Positions 6,579 to 14,931 of a DNA stretch of 19,320 bases are shown here, one piece after another. The notes under the pieces are model-generated. The model was not told the DNA's origin. It ran no database searches and saw only the letters and a program-made list of their open reading frames with translations. The translations under genes and the position numbers were made by a program. The DNA comes from MVYY01 sp035369865 (GTDB taxonomy: Bacteria; Bacteroidota; Bacteroidia; Bacteroidales; Paludibacteraceae). The DNA lies in contig DAOOVG010000040.1 of assembly GCA_035369865.1 (NCBI GenBank), positions 1-19,320 of the forward strand. Direction: 5' to 3'. Position 1 is the first letter of the stretch. Every line of letters starts with the position of its first letter.

Positions 6579-9164
6579 TTATATCACTATTTTTTTTACT
6601 GTCCTTTCATTTTTATCAGAAATATAAACCAGATAAATACCCTTTTTATAATTTTCAAAATCTACCATGCAACTATATTGAATATTGTTTTTATTGAAAA
6701 GTTGTTTACCTTCAATATTCATAATTGATAGATTAAATTGTTCTGAAAATTTTGAGTTAACAGTTAGTTTCTTTGTTAAAAAATTGTATTTATAACTGAA
6801 TTTAGTCGTATCAGTCTTTAAAGTAGTATCGCCTTGAGGCGTTGAATTTTTTAATAAAAAATTATATTGTCCTGCAGATCCTTTAAAATATAGTGTCCCA
6901 CTTTCATTTTTAACAGTATCGTTGGGAACAACAATCACATTATCTTTTTTTATTTCCCATATTCCTTCATGAAGGTCTGATATCAAAAAGTTTAATTCTT
7001 TATCAGTTTCAATAGTGAATGAAAAAGGATAATCTATTACTTCGCTGTTTTTACTAAATGTTATGATTCTATCAGCAATTTCTACTCCAATGATGTTTTT
7101 ATCTTCTATTTTTTTAACGGTATATAGTTCTTGTTGGTTATTATCTGTTACTTGCATTACGTTCAGATAATAATCTTCTGTAGCAGCTTTTTTGGGAGAA
7201 ATTTCCACTCTCCAAGCACCTCTTTCATTTCGTGTATCGCCAGGCACATCATTTGGATAATTAGTCCCAAACACCCAAAATTCTTTTCCTTCTCCTCCTA
7301 TGGAAGAAATATCTGCATTTGAAAGTTCTGGTAGCAGTGTTGTATTAACCAACATTCCAGTGTCTCCATCTTTTGTTCGTTTTATTACGACTTGATTACC
7401 TGATATTTGTGGTTCTTCTATGCTATGAAGAAGCCAGTATTTTTTAAAATTTGGATTTGTTGAAACAACTTTATCAAAAACTATAAGAGCTGCAGGAACT
7501 TTTGAATTTTTAAGATTCAAGAAGACGAAAGAACGTTTTACTTCTTTTACTTTTGAAGAGTAGGCATCAGTAATATCTCCTTTTAAATAGGAATAGTCAG
7601 GTGTTTGTGTATTTGGTCCAAATGCCGAAGATAGGACTTCTCCTGTTTTAAAATTAGTATTCAGCAGTTGATTGAGGTTTAACACAGGTCCCCAATTTTC
7701 TCCTGGGAAACGTTGTCCACCATCATTGGTAGCGAATTCAGTTTTATTTGCACCGCCATATCCTGAACAGGGGAATTTTTCGGCAGGATCGTAGATTAAT
7801 AAAGAGTTATGAGCAATGGTACGTTTAAAGAAATTCTTGTTATGAGGACTATTATATCCTCCAGAACTTCCCTGATAAGCACCTGCATCGATAGCGAGAG
7901 GTCCTTTATAGTATATTTGGAAAGCACCTGCATCCAGATGTTGGTGATTGTTGAAACTATATTCATTTATTTTCATTTCGGCTATTACACTTTCCTTATC
8001 CCATCCTGTTCGTGCAATCATCCAACCAAATGGAAAGCCAGAATAACGTGTCAAGGATAAATCGTTGGGACTTTTACTTCCTAATTTGGTATCTCTCCAG
8101 AGAAATTCCAATAATTTACAATGTCCTTCTATTGAAGGATTTGATTTATATTCTTGATTAAGGTATTCATCTTTATAATAGCTTCCTGCCAATAATGCGG
8201 GCAGAGAATATCCTTGTCCTTTAGGACCTGGTGTTACGTCTCCTGCGGGCAGAACTTGTCCGTCGGGTCTGCGTCGATAAAGTACATCGTAAAGAATATA
8301 GTGTTGCTCGGGATTAAATACATTTCCTGCTCCCATTCGATCAAACAACCAGAGAGCAATAAGATCGTTAGAAAACCGTACGTTCAAGTAAGATGTTCCT
8401 TGATGATAATTATGACCAGGATAAAACCAGTTACGTGCTGGCACCATTTCTCCGAAAAAGCGTCCGGCTGCCAGATAATACATTTCTGGGAATTCGTCAT
8501 AAATAGCAATTCCTGCGGAGAGCATATCCCTGCTAATCATCCATTCGGAACCATGACCAACAATTGAACTGCCACGTGTTGGAGGATAGCCACATTCCAA
8601 TTGTTTGGCTAGTTTAATAAACATATTTATGTATCGTTCTTTTTCGGATGTTGTCAGTAAATTATAACACCAGTCATAAACAGTTGCTGCACTGAACATC
8701 ATTAATCCTATAGGACGTGAAACATCATCAATTTCAGGAAATTGACAACGTTCAAGGGTATCGAGCATTTCTGTTATGGCAGCACGTCCTGCCGTTTGGT
8801 CTTGATAAATCAAATAATTCAGTGCATTCAGTTGAGCTCTGTTGGGAGCTCCTTTGTGTTTATAATAAAAGCGAAAATCTATTTTAGCAGGTATTTCTTC
8901 AGGTTTCCAGTCAGCTTTCATTTTTTGCAAATCAGACCATACCTTTTTTAGTTCAGGATCGTTTAATCTTTCCTTGATATTTGGTATATCTTCAGAACGA
9001 AGGCATAAACGAGGATGAACTTTAGGAGGAATAGGCATTTCAACGCCGTTTACAACTTGCCAGACAACGTCATCTTTTGCCTGAGAAAAACAATGATATT
9101 TCACCAGGACAAAAATTATAAATACACTAAATATTTTAATTTTATTTGATTTTTTCATTTGCAT
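6579..9164 (-). CDS. hepB: Heparinase II (PL21) with T9SS sorting domain
   Basis: This 861-residue copy has a different signal peptide (ending near Q28, context YHCFSQ), then the same catalytic core as its neighbour shifted by three residues: H204, E207, Y259, H407 and Y437. The closing beta domain (about 710-775) is clearly related to the neighbour's but diverged. A linker rich in Thr and Asp follows, then a C-terminal type A T9SS sorting domain at about 791-861 (context YKKGIYLVYI and a basic VKKIVI ending). It should therefore act on the cell surface or be released, making the first cuts in the polymer. An alternative ATG two codons in (9158) would give a more usual MKK start. It follows susD after a 170-base gap that holds a long inverted repeat and no clear promoter, so it is probably in the susC-susD transcript. 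Confidence 0.93.
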   Translation of the reverse strand: MQMKKSNKIKIFSVFIIFVLVKYHCFSQAKDDVVWQVVNGVEMPIPPKVHPRLCLRSEDIPNIKERLNDPELKKVWSDLQKMKADWKPEEIPAKIDFRFYYKHKGAPNRAQLNALNYLIYQDQTAGRAAITEMLDTLERCQFPEIDDVSRPIGLMMFSAATVYDWCYNLLTTSEKERYINMFIKLAKQLECGYPPTRGSSIVGHGSEWMISRDMLSAGIAIYDEFPEMYYLAAGRFFGEMVPARNWFYPGHNYHQGTSYLNVRFSNDLIALWLFDRMGAGNVFNPEQHYILYDVLYRRRPDGQVLPAGDVTPGPKGQGYSLPALLAGSYYKDEYLNQEYKSNPSIEGHCKLLEFLWRDTKLGSKSPNDLSLTRYSGFPFGWMIARTGWDKESVIAEMKINEYSFNNHQHLDAGAFQIYYKGPLAIDAGAYQGSSGGYNSPHNKNFFKRTIAHNSLLIYDPAEKFPCSGYGGANKTEFATNDGGQRFPGENWGPVLNLNQLLNTNFKTGEVLSSAFGPNTQTPDYSYLKGDITDAYSSKVKEVKRSFVFLNLKNSKVPAALIVFDKVVSTNPNFKKYWLLHSIEEPQISGNQVVIKRTKDGDTGMLVNTTLLPELSNADISSIGGEGKEFWVFGTNYPNDVPGDTRNERGAWRVEISPKKAATEDYYLNVMQVTDNNQQELYTVKKIEDKNIIGVEIADRIITFSKNSEVIDYPFSFTIETDKELNFLISDLHEGIWEIKKDNVIVVPNDTVKNESGTLYFKGSAGQYNFLLKNSTPQGDTTLKTDTTKFSYKYNFLTKKLTVNSKFSEQFNLSIMNIEGKQLFNKNNIQYSCMVDFENYKKGIYLVYISDKNERTVKKIVI
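7047..9082. repeat. Direct repeat, copy B (hepB core, 2,036 bp)
   Basis: This is the partner of 4461-6496. The repeat begins right after the signal-peptide codons and ends inside the last catalytic-core strand, before the diverged C-terminal domain. Homology is therefore confined to the mature lyase core. Confidence 0.93.
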
Positions 9165-9194
9165 TTGTATGAATAATGCAAGTCAATGTATTTT

Positions 9195-9301
9195 ATGATT
9201 TTACTCGAAAAAGTCAGTTGTTAAAAATTTGCTAATATATAAGATATTGAATGTCAATAAAAAAGAAATTAATAAGAACAAACTTTTTTGAGTAAAATCA
9301 T
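9195..9301. repeat. Inverted repeat with 20-bp arms in the susD-hepB gap
   Basis: The arms 9195-9214 and 9282-9301 are complementary at 19 of 20 positions; the odd pair would be G-U in leftward or rightward RNA depending on strand. They are separated by 67 AT-rich bases. In the leftward transcript they would enclose the region just after the susD stop. A role as processing, stability or attenuation element that sets different levels for susCD and the lyases is plausible but unproven. Confidence 0.7.
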
Positions 9302-9334
9302 ATTTAAATAATAAATTTTTTGTGTTTAAACAAT

Positions 9335-11011
9335 TTACCAACCAGGATTATTAGTACCTAATTTTGAGTTAATTTGCATTTCGTCCAAAGGTATTGGGAA
9401 CAATTCATGTTTACCTTTAATAAAGTTGACTCCTGCAGGGTAATAAGTTTTAACACTAGTTTTATTATTAAAGAAAGCCAATGCTTCTTTTAAAATTCCC
9501 CATCTGATCAAGTCATATTTTCTTTGACCTTCAAATGCCAGCTCGAATGCTCTTTCCCAATACAAAGCAGTTCTAAATTTTCCTGCTTCGTCGGCATCAG
9601 AAATATAGGGTAGATCATACACTTTAGGTGATTTCATTAGACTTGAATAATTTTCTGCAGTAATAGGGGTAGCATTAGCACGTCGACGAACATTATTCAA
9701 TAATTCCCAAGCTGTTGGTGTTTGACCTACTTCATTATAGGCTTCAGCAGCCATTAAAACAACATCAGCATATCTTAAATAGCAGAAATTCACATCAGTA
9801 TTATTAGGGTCTTTATATCCAAGAGGCATCCATTCTCTTCTCCATTTCCCTGGATACCAGTCTTTTCCATTTTTATTTTCTACTTTTTTATGAGAATAAG
9901 TAGTAGCATCCCATGTATATTTATAGGAGCAAACCATTACATCGCGTCTTACATCATTATCTTCAAAAAAACCTTTCCATTCAGGTACTACTCTAAAGAA
10001 TGCATTAGCTCTTCCCATATAATTCATTGTTTCTGAAGCCGAAATTAGTGGTGCATCAACTAATGGTCCATTATATGTTCCCCAGTTACCTGAATCTTCC
10101 TTTGATCCATCTGCACTATAAAAAGCAATTTCGAATAAACTTTCTTTAGAATTTAATACACCCCATGAAAAACCTTTAAATAATTCTACATAACCATTAT
10201 CATAGAAGTTATGATAACCATTGTTCTGAAATTCATTCCATTCATCAATAACTGCATTAAAATATTCATTTCTTTTTTCATCAGATGGGCGAGTTAGATT
10301 ACCATCCATTTTAAGGCTATAACCAGCTCTTTGTAACAAAACACGCATTAATAAGCCTCGAGCAGCACCTTGAGTTGCACGTTCTGGAGAAGAACTTGCA
10401 GTAGCCCATGGCAAATTTTCCTTAGCAAAATTTAAATCTTCGATTATTTGATCATAAATAATTTCCCTATCAACTTTTGGTTGATAAGCATCGTCATAAC
10501 TATTTGAATAGGTAGTTTTAAAAGGAACATCACCCCAGTATTTTACCAAATCAAATGCTAACAAAGCCCTTAAAAATTTAGCTTCAGCTAATAAACCTAC
10601 AAGTTTTTGATCGCCATTTTTATATTCAGACATTGATTCAATACCGTTTATAGCAAAGTTTGCTCTATCAATGCCTTTATATTTATATTGCCATATTTGT
10701 TCAAGCCATTGATTTGCAGGAGTTAACGTGTAATGTGAAATATCTCTTCTTGTGTTGTCAGTACTGGTTCCTTGAATGTAATACGTGTCATCAGAAGAGG
10801 GCATTGCCATTTCATATTGGCCGTAATGTTCAATTTTAGCCAATACATCATAAATGCCCAAAATTGCGATTTCTGCATTAGAAGAAGATACGAAAAAATT
10901 TTCTTTTTTGTAATATGAAGCTGGATTTTCTGTTAAAGTTTCTTCACATGAAGGAAATAAGAAAGAAACAGAAAGTCCTAATAAAGTGATAATAAAATAT
11001 TTTGTTTTCAT
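9335..11011 (-). CDS. susD: SusD/RagB-family surface glycan-binding lipoprotein
   Basis: The 558-residue protein is the lipid-anchored lid of a SusCD glycan importer. The N-terminus is a lipoprotein signal with the lipid-attachment Cys at C22 (context FLFPSCEETLTENP). The acidic residues right after the Cys fit the surface lipoprotein export signal of Bacteroidota. The SusD-like N-terminal domain spans about 23-200 and includes YDVLAKIEHYGQYE. The RagB/SusD C-terminal part includes CYLRYADVVLMAAEAYNEVG and ends with the family pattern FPIPLDEMQINSKLGTNNPGW. The ATG is 14 bases past the susC stop, so the pair is one transcript. Heparin/heparan oligosaccharide is the likely ligand, judged from the two heparinase II genes downstream; the sequence itself does not show specificity. 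Confidence 0.95.
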   Translation of the reverse strand: MKTKYFIITLLGLSVSFLFPSCEETLTENPASYYKKENFFVSSSNAEIAILGIYDVLAKIEHYGQYEMAMPSSDDTYYIQGTSTDNTRRDISHYTLTPANQWLEQIWQYKYKGIDRANFAINGIESMSEYKNGDQKLVGLLAEAKFLRALLAFDLVKYWGDVPFKTTYSNSYDDAYQPKVDREIIYDQIIEDLNFAKENLPWATASSSPERATQGAARGLLMRVLLQRAGYSLKMDGNLTRPSDEKRNEYFNAVIDEWNEFQNNGYHNFYDNGYVELFKGFSWGVLNSKESLFEIAFYSADGSKEDSGNWGTYNGPLVDAPLISASETMNYMGRANAFFRVVPEWKGFFEDNDVRRDVMVCSYKYTWDATTYSHKKVENKNGKDWYPGKWRREWMPLGYKDPNNTDVNFCYLRYADVVLMAAEAYNEVGQTPTAWELLNNVRRRANATPITAENYSSLMKSPKVYDLPYISDADEAGKFRTALYWERAFELAFEGQRKYDLIRWGILKEALAFFNNKTSVKTYYPAGVNFIKGKHELFPIPLDEMQINSKLGTNNPGW

Positions 11012-11025
11012 TTTTACTTATTTTA

Positions 11026-14000
11026 TTAAAAGGTTAAATTCATTCCAAAAACTACTGATCTACTTTTAGGATAAGCTCCAAAATCTACTCCACGAGTAAT
11101 GCCTATTCCTCTGGTAGAAACTTCAGGATCATAGCCTGTATATTTAGTCCATACGTATAAATTATTACCAGTAGCATAAAATCTTAGCTTATTTATAGAT
11201 AATTTCTTGGATATTTTTTTAGGTAATGTATAGCCAATTGATAGATTGCTTAATCTAATGTAAGAACCATCTTCAACAGCCCATGAATGGATATATTTAT
11301 CTCCATCTTCAAGATCATACCAAGCTGCTACAGATTTATTTTCATTAATAGTTGTTAATTCATCTGGATCGGTAACAATTTCGCCGTTTTGATTAATAGT
11401 CATCCATCTTTTTGAACTATTTATAACATTAAGAGCATTTTTATTTGTTCTTCCACCTAAAGAATTAGTAAGCTTCGTGGCATTAAAAATATCATTCCCA
11501 TAATTAAATGAGAAAAAAATACTCATATCAAAATTTTTATATCTAAAATCATTAGTAATTCCACCATAAAGTTTCGGATCAGCTTCACCGATGATTGTTT
11601 TATCATTTTCATCAATTATATCATTTGAATCATCAATATTTTTAAATTTCCAGTTCCCAGGTTTTACTTGATTTTTATTACCATAATAAGCTATTCCATC
11701 TTTTAATGTATATGTTTTGGTATTGGGGTCATAGTTGAAATCATCAACAGTGTATATCCCTTCTGTTACAAAGCCATAAAATAAACCTAAAGGTTCTCCT
11801 ACTTTAATTAAATGTGTTTTTTGACTATACCCAAAACTTGCTTCTTCTAAAAAATAATCTTCTCCGGCTAATTTCCTAATCTTATTCTTATTATGTGAAA
11901 TATTAAAACTTGTTGTCCACTCAAAATTTTTCTTATTAAAATTAATTGAGTTTATAGTTAAATCAAAACCTTTGTTTTCTGTTTCTCCAATATTTCTCAT
12001 CATATTTGAAAAACCTGATGACTTAGGAATCCTTGAATTAAGGAGTAAGCTTGAACTTCTATTGTTATAAAATTCAGGAATAATGATCAAACGCTGTTTT
12101 AACAAACCTATATCGAGTCCTAAATTGAAAGTTTTATTAGCTTCCCATTTTAAAAATGGATTTGGTATTTGCGTTGAAGCATAACCAGATTTTGTAGTAG
12201 TACCTTGTGGATAAGTTACAGAACCTAAAATAGGTAAAGATAGATAATTGCTGATTCTGTTATTACCTGCCAACCCATAACCACCTTTTAATTTAAGATC
12301 TGAAAAAATGTTCAGATTTTTAATGAATTTTTCTTCAGACATTCTCCAAGCACCTGATATTGAAGGGAAAATTCCCCATTTATTTTTTTCTCCAAATTTT
12401 GAAGAACCATCTGCTCTTACTGAAGCAGATAAGATGTATTTTTCTTCATAATTGTAATTTACTCTTGCAAAAAAGGATAATAATTTATCATCAAAGTTGA
12501 CATAAGATCTTGGTATGCCTGGAGTGGCGCCTAACGACAAGTCGTTTAAGCCAATATCATCATTTGGGAAATTACTTGCACTTGCCTCAAGATATCTATT
12601 CCAATTATATACATATTCTTGACCTATCATTGAAGTAAAGCGATGTTTTTTCTTTTTATAGTTATAAGTTAATGTGTTTGATGTCGAAATATTTCCATAA
12701 TCAGTATTACTAATTTTACCATTTATACTGGATCTTTTAGCAATTATGGATTGATCACCGTAAAAAATTTCATTTCGATAAATTTTATAGCGCATGCCTG
12801 TATTATTCTGGAAGGATAAATTTTTTATTAAATTATAAGTTAATCCTCCATTAATTTGGAGCGTTCTGTATTCTCTATTATTTGTTTCTTCTGATGCAGA
12901 GATTAAAGGGTTTTGCATCACATTACCACTTTCATCTAATAACAATGGATCTTCTCCTTTTAATAAAACGTCCTCAGATATTTTTATGCCTCCTGTTGGT
13001 CTATATTGTAATATGTGCTGTAACTTATTAAATCTATCTCCATTTTCAGAGGTTCCTGTTCCATAAACTTTACTTTCATCATAATTCATCCTTGCAGAAA
13101 ATGTTAGACGATTACTCGGCTTGTGCTTAATGTTAAACGTAATATTGTTTTTATTATTCCCACTATACACCATAGCACCTTGATCTTTAAAGTACCAGTA
13201 TGAGAAATTATATTGAGTATCTTTATTACCTCCATTTAATGCTATTCTGTAATTTTGAGTAACTGCATTTCTTCCTAATGTTTCTTCTTGCCAATCGATG
13301 CCAGGACGATCTTTATAATTTATATCAATTTCATTAAAAGGTCCATATATTTCAGCAAAATTTGCTGCACCATTTTGTGGATTTGCTCCCATTCTACGTT
13401 CATAATCTAAAAGTAAAAATTCTTTTACTGACAAGACGGGTAATTTTTTTGCTAACTTTTTCATACCAACATAGGCATCAACTGTTACTGTTAGTTTACG
13501 TTCATCTTTCAGACCACTTTTTGTAGTAACTAAAACTACACCATTAGCTCCTCTCGCACCATATATTGCTGTAGATGAAGCATCTTTTAAGATGTCAATT
13601 GATTCAATTTGTGATGGATCAAGGGAGGATAAACCTTCTTCACTTGGAACACCATCTATTATATATAACGGTTCATTACTTTGTGTAATTGATATTCCTC
13701 CTCTGACCCGTATAGAAATTGAAGCTCCCGGTGCACCTTCAGTTTGTGAAATATAGACACCTGCAACTCTTCCTGCTAAACCTTGAAGAATATCTGAGGT
13801 TGGCACTTTTAATAAGTCTTCACCTTTAACAGAAGACACAGAACCGGTTAAATCACGTCTTCTTGATGTACCATAACCTACTGCTACCACTTCACTTAAT
13901 AATTGTATGTCGGGTTCCATTACCACATCTATTCTTGTTCTACCTTTAACAGGAATTTCCTGGGTCTTCATGCCAACATAAGAAAAAACCAAAACGTCTT

Positions 14001-14214
14001 TTGCAGCATTTTCAACCGACAAAACATAATTACCTTCATGATCGGTTATAGTACCTTTACCTTGTGAATTTTTTATTATTACATTGGCTCCAATTACTTC
14101 TAAACCTTCATTGTCTGTAACTTTTCCTCTAACTGTGAGTTTTTGTGGAAAAATTTTGCTGCTTACCATTAATAATAATGCTGTTAATAAAAAAATTTTT
14201 TTGTAGTTTTTCAT
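11026..14214 (-). CDS. susC: SusC/RagA-family TonB-dependent outer-membrane transporter
   Basis: The 1,062-residue outer-membrane barrel imports glycan fragments using energy from TonB. A signal peptide ends near Q24. A carboxypeptidase-regulatory-like domain follows at about 27-110 (RGKVTDNEGLEVIGANV). The segment SEVVAVGYGTSRRRDLTGSV leads into the plug domain at about 115-235, with the hallmark patterns LYIIDGVP and IESIDILKDASSTAIYGARG. The remainder is the beta-barrel, ending in VVFGMNLTF with the terminal aromatic residue typical of outer-membrane proteins. There is no N-terminal STN extension, so it is not an anti-sigma-coupled transducer; this agrees with control by the divergent HTCS. 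It is the first gene of the leftward operon, and its promoter should lie in the intergenic region just upstream. Confidence 0.96.
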   Translation of the reverse strand: MKNYKKIFLLTALLLMVSSKIFPQKLTVRGKVTDNEGLEVIGANVIIKNSQGKGTITDHEGNYVLSVENAAKDVLVFSYVGMKTQEIPVKGRTRIDVVMEPDIQLLSEVVAVGYGTSRRRDLTGSVSSVKGEDLLKVPTSDILQGLAGRVAGVYISQTEGAPGASISIRVRGGISITQSNEPLYIIDGVPSEEGLSSLDPSQIESIDILKDASSTAIYGARGANGVVLVTTKSGLKDERKLTVTVDAYVGMKKLAKKLPVLSVKEFLLLDYERRMGANPQNGAANFAEIYGPFNEIDINYKDRPGIDWQEETLGRNAVTQNYRIALNGGNKDTQYNFSYWYFKDQGAMVYSGNNKNNITFNIKHKPSNRLTFSARMNYDESKVYGTGTSENGDRFNKLQHILQYRPTGGIKISEDVLLKGEDPLLLDESGNVMQNPLISASEETNNREYRTLQINGGLTYNLIKNLSFQNNTGMRYKIYRNEIFYGDQSIIAKRSSINGKISNTDYGNISTSNTLTYNYKKKKHRFTSMIGQEYVYNWNRYLEASASNFPNDDIGLNDLSLGATPGIPRSYVNFDDKLLSFFARVNYNYEEKYILSASVRADGSSKFGEKNKWGIFPSISGAWRMSEEKFIKNLNIFSDLKLKGGYGLAGNNRISNYLSLPILGSVTYPQGTTTKSGYASTQIPNPFLKWEANKTFNLGLDIGLLKQRLIIIPEFYNNRSSSLLLNSRIPKSSGFSNMMRNIGETENKGFDLTINSINFNKKNFEWTTSFNISHNKNKIRKLAGEDYFLEEASFGYSQKTHLIKVGEPLGLFYGFVTEGIYTVDDFNYDPNTKTYTLKDGIAYYGNKNQVKPGNWKFKNIDDSNDIIDENDKTIIGEADPKLYGGITNDFRYKNFDMSIFFSFNYGNDIFNATKLTNSLGGRTNKNALNVINSSKRWMTINQNGEIVTDPDELTTINENKSVAAWYDLEDGDKYIHSWAVEDGSYIRLSNLSIGYTLPKKISKKLSINKLRFYATGNNLYVWTKYTGYDPEVSTRGIGITRGVDFGAYPKSRSVVFGMNLTF

Positions 14215-14247
14215 AATTTAGAATTTTTTGAAAAATTATAACTTATT

Positions 14248-14255
14248 CAAAAATA
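14248..14255 (-). promoter_or_regulatory. Candidate -7 element for the susC operon
   Basis: On the - strand this reads TATTTTTG, a full match to the Bacteroidota -7 consensus TAnnTTTG. It would start transcription near 14241, about 27 bases before the susC ATG. No clear TTTG sits at the -33 distance, which is common for activator-dependent PUL promoters. In such AT-rich DNA chance matches are likely. Confidence 0.35.
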
Positions 14256-14803
14256 CACTATAGAAATAAAAGATACTTTCATGTTAAACTTTTTTTTTAA
14301 AAAAATTGTTTTCCCTATATAAATTTTGTTTAATATTATCCATGTTTTGTTCAAAATATTCTTTTAAGATAAAATATCGTTGTTATATTATATATTTTAA
14401 ATTTGTTTTAACAGTATATTATAAGAGTAATATGTTCAATGTTTTATGTTAAAAATAACTCTCATTATATCTGCTTATACAAATTAAAATTTTGTTCAAT
14501 TAGTAATTAAAAAGCTTGCTGTTGGTTTTTAATATTAAATAATTATTTAAAGCCTTAATCACATAGGGTGTTTTTTATTAATTATGTTTTAGGTACGCTG
14601 TATCTTATTTTATTGTATTTTCAAGTTAAACAGAGAATATTTTTCATTATTAATAAATTGTAGAAATATTTATACTGAAATAAACGTAAAAATACCAGAG
14701 GTTACCAATTTATTTTAATTTTCAGGTGTTGTTCTTGTTATTTTGATATATAAAAATTTTATCTTGTTGATAAAAAACGTAATACTTTTCATGAAAATTT
14801 TTT

Positions 14804-14811
14804 TATCTTTG
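14804..14811 (+). promoter_or_regulatory. Candidate -7 element for the HTCS gene
   Basis: TATCTTTG is a full match to TAnnTTTG. Transcription would begin near 14818, leaving a leader of about 114 bases before the ATG. No good -33 TTTG is visible 19-21 bases upstream. Confidence 0.4.
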
Positions 14812-14931
14812 AAATAGAAAAAACTAGAAAATTGATAAAACGGATAATTTCAGAAGAAAATTATCGGGGCTGAGTTGTTTTAAATAACTATTAGTTGATG
14901 TTAGGACTTCGTTAAAGACATATAAAAACTT

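Larger units (their letters stand above)
14215..14931. promoter_or_regulatory. Divergent regulatory region between susC and HTCS
   Basis: This is 717 bases of very AT-rich DNA with no credible reading frame. It should hold both divergent promoters and the operator for the HTCS AraC-type domain. I see one TAnnTTTG match towards each gene but no convincing long direct repeat that would mark the operator. Its length is generous for a PUL regulator-susC gap. Confidence 0.6.

Noticed and set aside
4200..8951. Several + frames of 63-117 codons opposite the heparinase genes, most occurring twice
   Set aside because: They recur only because the 2,036-bp core is duplicated; the - strand holds the full catalytic heparinase II sequence.
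14215..14931. A small RNA or operator repeat in the long divergent region
   Set aside because: Short AT-rich similarities are abundant and none stood out as a spaced direct repeat or a stable fold with a terminator.
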